Positions 1 to 8,881 of a stretch of DNA of 44,489 bases are shown here, in pieces. The first letter of the stretch is position 1, and every line of letters begins with the position of its first letter. Under the pieces are notes generated by a model. It saw only the letters and a program-made list of their open reading frames with translations, ran no database searches and was not told where the DNA came from. The stretch lies in assembly GCA_028682895.1 (NCBI GenBank), contig JAJRAK010000062.1, forward strand, positions 1 to 44,489. The letters are read 5' to 3'. The DNA is from Methanomassiliicoccales archaeon. Lineage in GTDB: Archaea > Thermoplasmatota > Thermoplasmata > Methanomassiliicoccales > UBA472. The position numbers and the translations under genes are program-made.

Positions 1-124
1 ACCCCCCCCCCAAACTATTCTCCTCCAAAGGATAGTTGTATTCACCTTGCATATCTGTCGGGCCTCTTTTTCTCTCACTCACTTTATCTATCGACCCTCC
101 CATTCCCGTTGCGTGTACTCTCCC

Positions 125-898
125 ATGCGCTTAGGCGCGATGGCCACTCTGGGCGATCACAAGGTGATCTCAGCGCTCCCGGTCGATTTCATAGAGCTGC
201 TGGTCCTCCCCAGGGACGACATGGAGAAATTGTCCATGTTCTGCGATGGCTTCGATGGGGAGCTGATACTGCACGCCCCGGAAGAGCTCCCGGACGGCCG
301 CTTTCTGGACCTGGCATCCCCGGACGAGACCGTTCGTACGGACAGCGTGCGCCGCATCAGGGACGTGGCCAAGGCCGGGCGGGAGACGGCCCGCCCAGTG
401 GTCGTGCATCCCGGCGGCGTCACCGATGTCCCCTTGGACGACATTACACAACTGGTGACGAACCTGCGCTCATCGCTGGACCTGCTCCCAGACTATCTTT
501 GGCTGGAGAACATGCCCCGGCACTATCATTACAAGGGGATGCTCAAGCGCTCGAACCTCATGCGCACCCCGTCGGAATTGAAGGAGGTCGAGGACCTGGT
601 CGCCGGCTTCACTGTGGACGTATCGCATGCCTATCTAGGAGTGGATGGGGACGGCAACGCCAACGTCATGGACATGTTCAAGGAGCTGGGAGAGGCGGTC
701 AGGCACGTGCACCTTTCCGACGCCAGACGACCGGACGTAGAGGGCGTGATGATCGGTGACGGCGAGCTGAGGATGGACTTCCTTCCCTATCTCCGCGGAC
801 TGCCTGTGCTTTTGGAGATATGGGGAGGGCACCTTGAGAACGGGGCGGGGTTCAGAGAGGCTTTGCGTCGCATGCGTGGAGAAAGGTCCATCCAGTAA
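125..898 (+). CDS. Sugar-phosphate isomerase/epimerase-like TIM-barrel protein
   Basis: The product (257 aa from ATG 125) resembles the xylose-isomerase-like/AP-endonuclease-2 TIM-barrel superfamily. Visible hallmarks are strand-end motifs such as ELILHAPEE, RPVVVHPGG, YLWLENMPR, FTVDVSHAY, VRHVHLSDA and a terminal LLEIWGG. These supply the His, Glu and Asp residues that usually bind a divalent metal in this fold. The exact substrate cannot be read from sequence; a sugar-phosphate isomerase or endonuclease-IV-like role is possible. The frame is open upstream to 47, but ATG 125 (reading MRLGAM) gives the usual N-terminal first strand and is preferred; ATG 140 is an alternative. It lies 65 nt upstream of G1PDH on the same strand, so co-transcription is possible. 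Confidence 0.72.
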   Translation: MRLGAMATLGDHKVISALPVDFIELLVLPRDDMEKLSMFCDGFDGELILHAPEELPDGRFLDLASPDETVRTDSVRRIRDVAKAGRETARPVVVHPGGVTDVPLDDITQLVTNLRSSLDLLPDYLWLENMPRHYHYKGMLKRSNLMRTPSELKEVEDLVAGFTVDVSHAYLGVDGDGNANVMDMFKELGEAVRHVHLSDARRPDVEGVMIGDGELRMDFLPYLRGLPVLLEIWGGHLENGAGFREALRRMRGERSIQ

Positions 899-963
899 AA
901 CATTCGTTCTCCATGAAACCGATAACTTGAAAAAGAGGTATCGAGATAATAGGCGCTACCAGG

Positions 964-2037
964 GTGCTTGGATTGGATTTCGAAGACTTCGCCAAGGCTC
1001 GCTCGATGCTTTTTCCAAGGCAGGTTCTTGCGGGCCATGACGTCATAGGGACCGTGCCGGACTCGTGCCGTACCTTCGGCCTCAGCGGTACTGCCCTCAT
1101 CGTCACTGGTGATAAGACCATGAAGGTGGCCGGGAACATCATCCGCGATGGATTGGTGGAGAACGGCTACGAGGTCTGCATAATAAATGTCGGTGAGGCC
1201 ACCAACGACAACCTGGCGAAGGTGGAGAATGCGGCGAAGGAATGCCATGCCGATTTCCTATTAGGTGTCGGGGGCGGGTCCAAGATAGACCTGGCCAAGA
1301 TGGCGGCCATGAACCTTCAGAAAGAGTTTCTCTCCATACCGACCTCAGCGTCCCATGATGGCATCGCCTCTGGACGCGCCAGCATCAAGGGCGACAATGG
1401 CCCGATATCACATGATGCCAAAGTGCCTCTGGCGGTCATAGCCGACACTGGCATAATCGCTAAATCACCATACAGATTATTGGCCGCAGGGTGCGCCGAC
1501 GTCATCAGCAACGCCACCGCCCTGATGGACTGGGAGTTCGCTCGGCGCCTGCGCAGCGAGACCTTCTCCCGTTCAGCCTACGCGTTGGCCAGCTATACCG
1601 CGCAGACGATCATCGATAACGCGGACCTAATCCGGCCCAACCTGGAGGAGAGCGTGTGGATATGCATACGCCCCATAATCATCTCCGGAATAAGCATGAG
1701 CGTGGCCGGATCGTCGCGACCCACCTCGGGCAGCGAGCATATGTTCTCGCATGCCCTGGACCTCATCGCACCTGGGAAGGCGCTGCATGGGGAGCAGTGC
1801 GGGGTCGGCTGCATAATGATGATGTACCTTCATGGAGGCGATTGGATGCGCATCCGGGAGGCGTTGATGAAGATAGGTGCCCCCACCTCGGCCAAGGAAC
1901 TGGGGGTCACCAAGGAGCAGGTGATTGAGGCGCTGGTGACCGCTCATCGGATCCGCAAGGACCGCTTCACCATACTGGGCATGGGGCTCACCAGGGAAGC
2001 GGCGGAGCGCATCGCCACCATCACCAGGGTCATCTAA
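964..2037 (+). CDS. egsA: sn-Glycerol-1-phosphate dehydrogenase (G1PDH)
   Basis: This enzyme reduces dihydroxyacetone phosphate to sn-glycerol-1-phosphate with NAD(P)H, which sets the stereochemistry of archaeal ether lipids. The 357-aa product has the family's length and motifs: the dinucleotide-binding GVGGGSKIDLAK, the PTSASHDGIAS segment, and Zn ligands expected in GCADVISN (Asp), SGSEHMFSHALD (His) and LHGEQCGVG (His). The start is GTG 964; ATG 1006 is an alternative but would remove the conserved N-terminal helix. UPF0179 follows after 21 nt, suggesting a shared transcript. This is a strong marker that the source is an archaeon. Confidence 0.96.
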   Translation: MLGLDFEDFAKARSMLFPRQVLAGHDVIGTVPDSCRTFGLSGTALIVTGDKTMKVAGNIIRDGLVENGYEVCIINVGEATNDNLAKVENAAKECHADFLLGVGGGSKIDLAKMAAMNLQKEFLSIPTSASHDGIASGRASIKGDNGPISHDAKVPLAVIADTGIIAKSPYRLLAAGCADVISNATALMDWEFARRLRSETFSRSAYALASYTAQTIIDNADLIRPNLEESVWICIRPIIISGISMSVAGSSRPTSGSEHMFSHALDLIAPGKALHGEQCGVGCIMMMYLHGGDWMRIREALMKIGAPTSAKELGVTKEQVIEALVTAHRIRKDRFTILGMGLTREAAERIATITRVI

Positions 2038-2058
2038 TAGAAAGGAGGCTCGTCGGAT

Positions 2059-2478
2059 ATGATCACTGTGATAGGGGAGAGGCAGGCCAAGATAGGTGGC
2101 CAGTTCATCTACTTAGGTCCGTTGACGGAATGCAAGGAGTGCAAGCTAAAGGGGGTGTGCTTCAACCTGGACGCCGGGGCTCTGTACCGCATCGTCGAGG
2201 TGCGTGACGTGAAGCATGAATGCGGAGTGCATGAGGAAGGCGTCCGCGTCATCAAGGCAGAGAAGGAGATGATGAAAGGGGCGGTGCAGAAGAAGGGGGC
2301 CCTGGAGGGCACGACCGTCACCCGCGAGGTCATCAAATGCGACCACCTGGGATGCGAGCACTACCGCATATGCCACCCGTTGGGCGTGGACAAGGGGCAC
2401 AAGGCCCGCATCAAGAAGATAGTCGGCGACATGGATTGCTCCGAGGGCAAGAAGCTGGTACAGGTCGTCTTCGAATGA
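2059..2478 (+). CDS. UPF0179 family protein
   Basis: This 139-aa protein matches the archaeal UPF0179 family, which has no established function. It carries two cysteine clusters: CKECKLKGVC near residues 24-33, and a C-terminal cluster with CDHLGCEHYRIC near 94-105, plus a later single Cys. The pattern suggests a bound metal or Fe-S cluster, but that is inference. A clear ribosome-binding site, AAAGGAGG at about 2041-2048, precedes the ATG, so this gene is translated from an internal site on a transcript that probably starts upstream of G1PDH. A hairpin with a T-run follows the stop codon. Confidence 0.88.
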   Translation: MITVIGERQAKIGGQFIYLGPLTECKECKLKGVCFNLDAGALYRIVEVRDVKHECGVHEEGVRVIKAEKEMMKGAVQKKGALEGTTVTREVIKCDHLGCEHYRICHPLGVDKGHKARIKKIVGDMDCSEGKKLVQVVFE

Positions 2479-2529
2479 GGACGTCCTACCCGCTTGCAGG
2501 ATGTACTATTAATAAAAAGGCCTGATGCC

Positions 2530-2580
2530 GCGGGCGAACGCCCATCGATGACCGACCCGGCGTCGGACCGCCCGCTTTTT
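2530..2580 (+). terminator. Hairpin plus T-run after UPF0179
   Basis: The arms GCGGGC and GCCCGC enclose smaller inverted repeats (including GGGC/GCCC) and are followed directly by TTTTTT. This is placed as expected for termination of the egsA-UPF0179 transcript and lies just ahead of the kinase promoter. A structured 5' RNA element is less likely, because the kinase appears to have a leaderless start downstream. Confidence 0.55.
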
Positions 2581-2610
2581 TCCGGGTGCTGATATCCGGT
2601 CAGTAATCAT

Positions 2611-2619
2611 TTTATTATA
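2611..2619 (+). promoter_or_regulatory. TATA box for the multi-PAS kinase
   Basis: TTTATTATA is centred 22 nt before ATG 2637 and 25 nt before ATG 2640. This is the spacing at which archaeal transcription begins at or next to the start codon. No ribosome-binding site is visible, so a leaderless mRNA is likely, and the spacing slightly favours ATG 2640 as the start. Confidence 0.55.
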
Positions 2620-2636
2620 CATACTGAACTTTTTAT

Positions 2637-5600
2637 ATGATGGAAGTTCCCCTCCGGCTTCTTTTGGTAGATGATGAACCTGCCTTACTGGAGGTCATAA
2701 AGGATTTCCTGGAGATGATGGGGGCTTTTGATGTCACCATGTCAACTTGCGCAACTGAGGCCCTGGCCCTTCTGAGGGAGCGCAAGTTCGACGCAGTGGT
2801 GTCCGATTACCAGATGCCGATCATGGATGGGCTTGCCTTCCTCAACGAAGTGCGAAAGGACATGCCCAACCTCCCTTTCATCCTGTTCACGGGGAAAGGG
2901 AGGGAGGATGTCGTCATAGAGGCCTTGAACAAGGGGGCCGACTTCTATCTGCAGAAGGGAGGAGACCTTCATAGCCAGTTCACAGAGCTGATACATATGG
3001 TCAAGATGGCCGTGCAGAGCCGTACCGCCATCAACGATCTAAAGGCCAGCGAGGAGAGGTACCATTCCTTCGTCCACAACATGAAGGGCATAGTCTATCG
3101 ATACAGGATAGATACCGGGCGGATCGACATATTCGACGGGGAGGTGGAGGCCTACATCGGGTATTCATCGCAGGACGTCATCGATGGCAAGGTCCCCTGG
3201 CCTTCCATCATATTCCCGGAGGAGCGCATCAAGGTCCTGGAAGGGCATGATGCCATGATCAAGGGGGATGGGGGTCCTATCCAGCTCAAGTATCATATGA
3301 GGAGCAGGGACGGCAGTGTCCGTTTTGTCGCCGATGTAGGGTATTGCATATTCGACGGCGAAAGGCCGGTCTATGTGATGGGTGGAATAATCGACATCAC
3401 TGAGAAGGAGGCACTGGAACAGGCATTGGACGAGAGCGAGTCCAGATGGAAGTTCGCTCTGGAAGGAGCTAGGGAAGGAGTGTGGGACTGGGACCTGCCG
3501 TCGAACATCATCTATTACTCCTCCCGATGGAAATCCATGCTCGGTTATGACGACAGCGACATCGCACCTGCACCTGACGAGTGGAGGAACCGGGTATATC
3601 CTGACGACCTCGGTCATGTGGAAAGTACGATGCACAAGTTCTTCGATGGCGAGGTCGACTTCTATGAGACGGAGCACCGGCTCCTATGCAAGGACGGGTC
3701 CTACAAATGGATATTGGCCCGGGGCATGGTGATGACAAGGGACGATGAAGGGAAGCCTGTCAGGGTCATAGGCACGCACACGGACATAGACCAGCTGAAG
3801 AGCAACGAACAGATGTTAAAGGCCCAGATGGCGGAGATCATGACCAAGGGAATGGCCTTGCAGGACAGCGAGGAGACGTTCCGTTCCTTCATCGACGAGT
3901 CATACGATGCCATCGTGCTCATCGATGAGATAGGGGATGTGATCGAGTGGAACGAGGCTCAGGCTAAGATCACTGGCATAGAGCGCGGGAACGCCGTAGG
4001 GAAACGGTACTATGATCTCATCATCCCTCTGATACCCCCGGATCATCGTACCTCGGATATCATCGACTCCGTGAGATCGAAGATAGAGACCTTCCTTCAG
4101 ACCGGGGATTCCGAATACTTTGATAAGCTCTATGAGACGGAGATCGTCAAAGAGGACGGAGGGAGGTTCGTCCTGCAGCAGGTCATATTCCCGATACGCA
4201 TCAAGAACGGATATCGGATCGGATTGATATCCAGAGATATTTCCGATATCGTCACCATCAATCGGGAGCTGCAGCAGTCCCACAACCTGTTCAGGACCGT
4301 CATCGACAGCTCCCATGATGCCTTTTTCATCCATGACACCGACGGCCGGGTCATCGATGTCAACACCAAGCTGTTGGAGATGTATCATATCACCCGAGAG
4401 AAGGCCTTGACCCTCACCATACGCGACTTCTCCGATGAGAGGGAGTTCGACGCGCAGGCCGAGACGAGGATATGGGACAAGGTCATGGCCGGACAGTCGT
4501 TCATCTTTCCATGGAAGGCCAAGAGGCCTACCGAGGGCACCCTTTTCGACGTGGAGGTCTACCTGACCAAGGTCGTCTCCGGCGACAGGACGCTCATATT
4601 GGCCACGACCAGGGACGTCACCGAGCAGAAGAAGGCCGAGAGGGCTCTTAAGGAAGCTGAGGAGAAGTATCGGCATCTGGTTCAGAACAGCCACGACGTC
4701 ATCTATACCATCACCCCGGACGGTATGATGACCTACGTCTCCCCCAGCTGGACGACGATGCTCGGTTACGATGTCACGGAATACCTCGGAGGAACCTTCA
4801 AGAAGGTCATCCATAAGGACGACCTGGAGCTGTGCGATGGCTTCCTGCGCAGGACGGTCGAGACCGGGGTCCGGCAGCCGGCCATCGAATATCGCGTCGT
4901 CCATAAGGACGGCTCCATCCGCTGGCACAGGAGCAACCTCATCCCCTCCTTCGATGAGAACGGTAAGCTCGCCACGCTGTTCGGCAGCGCAGTGGACATT
5001 ACGGAATACAAGCTGGCGATGGGATCGTTGGCCTTGGCGAACCGCAAACTGAACCTTTTATCCTCGATCACAAGGCATGACATACTCAATCAGATAATGG
5101 CGGTCCAGGGCAATATCGAGCTAGCGAAGATGAGGGACCGGAACGAGGGTGCGACCGCATTTCTGGACAAGATTGGCAAATCCGTTTCCGCCATACAGAG
5201 GCATATCGAGTTCACACGTGATTACGAGCAGCTTGGTGTCAGAGAGCTCACCTGGCTCAGATTGAGGCAGATCGTTCGGAACGTTGCCGACGATCACATC
5301 GACATCATTTGCGAGTGCGACAATATCTCGATCTATGCCGACCCGATGATCGAGACCGTCTTCCAGAACCTGATGGACAACACGCGGCGTCATGCCGAAG
5401 GAGCGACCGTTGTGACCGTTCGCTGTACTCGTGTGGGGAATGACCTGAAGCTCACATGGGAGGATGATGGATGTGGCATTCCGAAGGACCAGAAGGAACT
5501 GATATTCGAACGCGGTTACGGCAAGAACACAGGTCTGGGCCTTTTCCTCTCCCGCGAGATACTGGGGATCACGGGCATAACCATCGTTGAGAACGGGGTG

Positions 5601-5663
5601 CCTGGGAAGGGGGCGAGGTTCGAGATGCTCGTCCCCGAGGGATGCCATCGAACGGATCGATGA
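2637..5663 (+). CDS. Receiver-first hybrid sensor histidine kinase with five PAS domains
   Basis: This 1008-aa, apparently soluble signalling protein begins with a CheY-like receiver (about residues 5-125; acidic pocket D12/D13, phosphoacceptor D57, T85 and K107). Five PAS/PAC units follow at about 139-256, 268-386, 411-535, 549-662 and 676-791, each ending in a D-I-T/D-I-D/D-V-T type PAC motif. The kinase core has an H-box around H814 (TRHDILNQ), an N-box near N915, the G1 motif DDGCGIP (943-949) and the G2 motif GLGLF (966-970). No transmembrane segment is visible, so it should sense cytoplasmic signals. The ligands of the PAS domains are unknown. No separate response regulator is adjacent; the built-in receiver may accept phosphate from this or another kinase. 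The start is ATG 2637 or 2640. Confidence 0.93.
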   Translation: MMEVPLRLLLVDDEPALLEVIKDFLEMMGAFDVTMSTCATEALALLRERKFDAVVSDYQMPIMDGLAFLNEVRKDMPNLPFILFTGKGREDVVIEALNKGADFYLQKGGDLHSQFTELIHMVKMAVQSRTAINDLKASEERYHSFVHNMKGIVYRYRIDTGRIDIFDGEVEAYIGYSSQDVIDGKVPWPSIIFPEERIKVLEGHDAMIKGDGGPIQLKYHMRSRDGSVRFVADVGYCIFDGERPVYVMGGIIDITEKEALEQALDESESRWKFALEGAREGVWDWDLPSNIIYYSSRWKSMLGYDDSDIAPAPDEWRNRVYPDDLGHVESTMHKFFDGEVDFYETEHRLLCKDGSYKWILARGMVMTRDDEGKPVRVIGTHTDIDQLKSNEQMLKAQMAEIMTKGMALQDSEETFRSFIDESYDAIVLIDEIGDVIEWNEAQAKITGIERGNAVGKRYYDLIIPLIPPDHRTSDIIDSVRSKIETFLQTGDSEYFDKLYETEIVKEDGGRFVLQQVIFPIRIKNGYRIGLISRDISDIVTINRELQQSHNLFRTVIDSSHDAFFIHDTDGRVIDVNTKLLEMYHITREKALTLTIRDFSDEREFDAQAETRIWDKVMAGQSFIFPWKAKRPTEGTLFDVEVYLTKVVSGDRTLILATTRDVTEQKKAERALKEAEEKYRHLVQNSHDVIYTITPDGMMTYVSPSWTTMLGYDVTEYLGGTFKKVIHKDDLELCDGFLRRTVETGVRQPAIEYRVVHKDGSIRWHRSNLIPSFDENGKLATLFGSAVDITEYKLAMGSLALANRKLNLLSSITRHDILNQIMAVQGNIELAKMRDRNEGATAFLDKIGKSVSAIQRHIEFTRDYEQLGVRELTWLRLRQIVRNVADDHIDIICECDNISIYADPMIETVFQNLMDNTRRHAEGATVVTVRCTRVGNDLKLTWEDDGCGIPKDQKELIFERGYGKNTGLGLFLSREILGITGITIVENGVPGKGARFEMLVPEGCHRTDR

Positions 5664-5717
5664 TCGCCCTCTCCTTACCTTTTAAGCATTGGTCAGGCGA
5701 TGCCCTGAGAGCTTACC

Positions 5718-6260
5718 ATGCACAAGATGGACCCGGGAAGGTCGTTGAAGCTCGAGGAGTTCATGGACGGTATCGGATACCATTTCAAGAGGGTCGAGCT
5801 GCTCGACGAGGCCCTCACCCATTGTTCCATAAAGGGCGAGATACCGGACGCCCGGGACTATGAGCGCCTGGAGTTCCTGGGCGATACGGTGCTCGGATAC
5901 ATCGTCACCAAGCGCCTTGTCGAAAGGGATAGGGAAGCGAGCGAGAGCGACCTCTCCGACAAACGCATCGATCTGGTAAAGAACGAGTTCCTGAACGAGA
6001 CAGGGGACAGGCTGGGCATCCTCGACTATGTGATAATAGGAAATTCCGTCAAAACAAATGCCCAGGAACCCAAGAAGATGGCCGCTGACGCCGTTGAAGC
6101 GGTGATCGGCGCCATCTTCGTGGACAGGGGCGAGCGCTATGCCCAGGCTTTCATCGAACGGTTCATCATAGAGAAGGAGGACCTCAGAAGAACCTTTCCC
6201 CGGTCATCCTCTCGTACATCTCGATATAGAGCCTGGATACCTTTTCTACGACGTCATTAG
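5718..6260 (+). CDS. rnc: Ribonuclease III without dsRNA-binding domain
   Basis: The 180-aa product contains a complete RNase III catalytic domain. The signature ERLEFLGDTVLGY (49-61) supplies the E49, E52 and D56 equivalents, and MAADAVEAVIGAIF (121-134) supplies D124 and E127, so all metal ligands appear intact. Bacterial RNase III is about 225 aa and carries a C-terminal dsRNA-binding domain; here the protein ends shortly after the catalytic domain, as in Mini-III-like forms. RNase III is uncommon in archaea. The last 25 or so residues are basic and lie antisense to the 3' end of purC, a 77-nt convergent overlap. A TATA-like TTTTAAG lies about 35 nt upstream. The role in RNA processing is inferred from the family. 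Confidence 0.88.
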   Translation: MHKMDPGRSLKLEEFMDGIGYHFKRVELLDEALTHCSIKGEIPDARDYERLEFLGDTVLGYIVTKRLVERDREASESDLSDKRIDLVKNEFLNETGDRLGILDYVIIGNSVKTNAQEPKKMAADAVEAVIGAIFVDRGERYAQAFIERFIIEKEDLRRTFPRSSSRTSRYRAWIPFLRRH

Positions 6261-7089
6261 GCAATGCAGGTATGTCCGGTTCCGGCCTGTGCTCCTTCCT
6301 CGCCTTGTACAGTGCCTCGTGGTACCCGGTCTCGCGATAGTGCTGGCGCACCATCTCCTTGCTAAGTTCCAGACAGTTGCCTTTCTCATACTCGGCCGCG
6401 TCCCACCAGCGGTCCTCGTCCAGCGTTCCGAACGTGTCGACTATCATCAACCGGCGTTTCTCGTCGTAGGCGAACTCCTTCTTGCCGTCCACATGGATCA
6501 GACCGGCCTTCGCCGCACGCTCGCCGATGAGCGCGTCTATCTTGGCGATGGTGCTGATGACCTCCTGATACTCATTTTCAGTCAGTCCGGAGATGCGCAA
6601 TGCCTCCTCCTTGTCCAGGTTCCGGTCCGTCTCCTCCAGCTTGGTGGTGGCTTCGAAGAAGTCCTGCGGCAGCTTCTCGCCGTACTTCAGCTGGTGGCCT
6701 TTCGGGAAGCCCAGTTGCTCCACCTTAATCTTCCCCTCCTTGACGCGATCGTTGAGCGAACCGGCGTTGTAATGGCGGCAGATGAGCTCCAGCGGGATGA
6801 GGTAGTTGATGGTCTTGTGGTTCAGCTTGGAATAGTCAGGTATGACGTCCACGCGCTTGACCAGCATGCGGTCCTTCCCGCTGAGCTTGATGAAATCGGA
6901 GCGTATCCCATGCTCGGCCAGCAACTTGAACCAAAAGGCGGAGGTTCGGCACAGCACCTCTCCCTTGTACGGGATCTCCGTCGGGATGATCTTATCGAAG
7001 ACGGAGATGTTGTTGGTGAACTGGAACTCGAACGTCTCGTCGTCGACCTCGAAGACCTTCTTGACCTTGCCAACGCGATATAGCTTCAT
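6184..7089 (-). CDS. purC: Phosphoribosylaminoimidazole-succinocarboxamide (SAICAR) synthase
   Basis: This enzyme ligates aspartate to CAIR with ATP in de novo purine synthesis. The 301-aa protein starts with the family's typical MKLYRVGKVKKVFEVDD strand and contains FTNNISVFD, a substrate-binding LELICRHYNAGS segment, GLIHVDGKKEFAYD and VDTFGTLDEDRWW. Its length is closer to the longer eukaryote-like form than to the roughly 240-aa bacterial form. It is transcribed convergently with the RNase III gene and their 3' ends overlap by 77 nt. The upstream KaiC-like gene on the same strand ends 36 nt before the start, so read-through from that unit is possible. Confidence 0.95.
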   Translation of the reverse strand: MKLYRVGKVKKVFEVDDETFEFQFTNNISVFDKIIPTEIPYKGEVLCRTSAFWFKLLAEHGIRSDFIKLSGKDRMLVKRVDVIPDYSKLNHKTINYLIPLELICRHYNAGSLNDRVKEGKIKVEQLGFPKGHQLKYGEKLPQDFFEATTKLEETDRNLDKEEALRISGLTENEYQEVISTIAKIDALIGERAAKAGLIHVDGKKEFAYDEKRRLMIVDTFGTLDEDRWWDAAEYEKGNCLELSKEMVRQHYRETGYHEALYKARKEHRPEPDIPALPNDVVEKVSRLYIEMYERMTGERFF

Positions 7090-7125
7090 CGCTTGAGCTG
7101 ATGGCGAAAGAGCGAATAAACCTTA

Positions 7126-7827
7126 CTAGAACTCCGAGCCCACGTGCACTTCCAAGCCCTTGTTGGTGATCGAGTAGGGCGTTATCTTGCGGGAATGCTC
7201 GGTACGCCTCATCTTGATGATGCGCAGCGACAACATCAGCTCGTTCCGTTCCAACCGCTCCAGGTAGCGTAAGGATATCACTCCGTCCGCCACATACTCG
7301 ATGAGGCCGTCGCGGGAGGCGAAGGGGTTGTCGTCCTTGACCTCGGCCGTCAATATCAGGGTGGCGCCGGTCCTCTTGATCATCTGGGAGAGATTGAAGA
7401 GATTGCTGCGCCTGTCATGGTCGTTGTCGAAGAGCATGTTGAGCAGAGAGACCGAGTCCACGACGATGCGCGAGGCACCGAACTTCTTGATGAACTCAGG
7501 CAGCTCGCTCTTGATCCTCTGGATGGTGACCTTGGCGTCGGTCGGTTCCAGCTTCACTATCTCCAGTTGCTTGGCGTCCAGCTTCCCGCGTAGGTCCCAA
7601 CCGTGAGCCTCGGCGTCGGCAAGTATGGATTCCTTGTCCTCCTCCAATGAGATGTAGACGCCTTTCTCCCCTTCCGAAAGGCCTTGATTGAGGAACTGCA
7701 GGCCGAAGGTGGTCTTACCAGTACCGAAGGAGCCCATGACCACGACGGTCGACCCTTTAGGGATACCTCCGAAAAGCATCTCGTCCAGCCCTTCCAAACC
7801 TGTCTTGACCTTCTCCATCCCCGTCAT
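7126..7827 (-). CDS. KaiC-like RecA-superfamily ATPase (intact Walker A)
   Basis: The 233-aa, single-domain protein resembles archaeal KaiC-like ATPases. It has GLDEMLFGGIPKGS near the N-terminus, Walker A GSFGTGKT (32-39), the catalytic Glu pair in SLEEDKE (E62/E63), a Walker B strand ending at D124 (RIVVDS) and a C-terminal KMRRTEHSRKITPYSI element typical of the group. Family members bind and hydrolyse ATP and often form rings; the cellular process for this one is unknown. It starts with ATGA overlapping the stop of the upstream KaiC-like gene, which implies translational coupling and probably a shared complex. Confidence 0.88.
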   Translation of the reverse strand: MTGMEKVKTGLEGLDEMLFGGIPKGSTVVVMGSFGTGKTTFGLQFLNQGLSEGEKGVYISLEEDKESILADAEAHGWDLRGKLDAKQLEIVKLEPTDAKVTIQRIKSELPEFIKKFGASRIVVDSVSLLNMLFDNDHDRRSNLFNLSQMIKRTGATLILTAEVKDDNPFASRDGLIEYVADGVISLRYLERLERNELMLSLRIIKMRRTEHSRKITPYSITNKGLEVHVGSEF

Positions 7828-8666
7828 GATACCCTCTCCGTGTCGATAACGACCAGGCCAGCTGACGCTGTCACGACCGTGGCGAACCTGGCTATCCTCT
7901 CCTTATCCAGGTGAGGCAATATGCTGATGAACTTCTCCACGTACATGTACCGTTGGCGGCGTGACGATTGAACGAACTTGGACCATTCGAAGACCAATGC
8001 GCCGTCCACCGAGTCCATGATGAGCTTCTCCTTCCTCGGGTCCACGATGTCCTTGGTGAGCAGGAGATAGATCACGCCCTTCCAACGCTTGGCCATGCGC
8101 TGCATTCCACGCATCACGGCCACCAGCTCCATCTCCTCGATCTGGTTGTTCACGACCAGGTCAGTGAGCGAATCGATGATGACAAGGCTGTCGCTGGCAT
8201 TGGAGTCCAGGTAATCCACCAATGCCTCCAAGGTGTTCTGCTCCCCGTCGTCGGAGAAGAGCCCGCTGGACGCCTCACCGGTCCAGCTGCGCGGGACCAG
8301 TGTGTTGCGGAAGTACTGTTTTGAGAAGTCTTTAAAAAGGACGTTCCTTTCGAACGCACCATAGAAGTCAGGGTTGAACGAGGCCTTTATCTCCTGCAGG
8401 ATGTCCTCCTGAGAGCGAGAGAAGGTGACGTAGCATATCTTCTTCGGCAAAACCCTTTGCCCGACCCTGTGCCCCAAGTAGTAATCTGATGATGAAGGGT
8501 TCTCCTTGACCAGTGAGAGCTTGGACGCGGACGTCAGCGCGTACTCCTGCTGCCCTGCGCCCAGGTCGCCCATGAGTAGGATCACGGAACCGGCTGGGAT
8601 ACCTCCCTTGATGATGCTGTCAAAATCGGCGACGCCGCTGGGTATCCTTTTCACTGAACCATCCAT
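7824..8666 (-). CDS. KaiC-like protein with degenerate Walker A
   Basis: This 280-aa protein has the KaiC/RecA fold signature at its start (PSGVADFDSIIKGGIPAGS). The P-loop reads GDLGAGQQEY (33-42), so the invariant Lys and the following Thr/Ser are replaced by Gln (Q39, Q40). The Walker B-like strand SLVIIDSLTDL (about 160-170, D165) is kept. It probably cannot hydrolyse ATP in the normal way and may act as a regulatory or structural partner of the intact ATPase encoded directly downstream with a 4-nt overlap. A TATA-like ACTATATGG is visible upstream on the minus strand near 8710. The specific process is not known. Confidence 0.82.
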   Translation of the reverse strand: MDGSVKRIPSGVADFDSIIKGGIPAGSVILLMGDLGAGQQEYALTSASKLSLVKENPSSSDYYLGHRVGQRVLPKKICYVTFSRSQEDILQEIKASFNPDFYGAFERNVLFKDFSKQYFRNTLVPRSWTGEASSGLFSDDGEQNTLEALVDYLDSNASDSLVIIDSLTDLVVNNQIEEMELVAVMRGMQRMAKRWKGVIYLLLTKDIVDPRKEKLIMDSVDGALVFEWSKFVQSSRRQRYMYVEKFISILPHLDKERIARFATVVTASAGLVVIDTERVS

Positions 8667-8881
8667 TCACGCACCCTACCTGGCATGGATTAGAATATGA
8701 CCATATAGTTCTATCGCAGGCTGGGTTGTCTGGCTTGTATCCCAGGAACATGAATTTGAGCGGATCGATGCGCCGAACTGTCAGAAAGAGAGGCTTTACG
8801 AATTTGTTTTTTTACATTCAATATTGATTGCATATCCAATTGAGAATCGTTCATATTTAGTATTTATATGCAGTATGAAAA

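Noticed and set aside
1-12. Run of C at the very start of the window
   Set aside because: It is at the edge, cannot be placed in context, and may be a contig-end artefact.
3900-4928. Minus-strand open frame of 342 codons inside the kinase gene
   Set aside because: It is a shadow of the PAS coding sequence; the product has no recognisable domain.
6289-7083. Plus-strand open frame of 264 codons across purC
   Set aside because: It is antisense to a clear purC gene; the Leu/Val-rich product is typical of a reverse-frame shadow.
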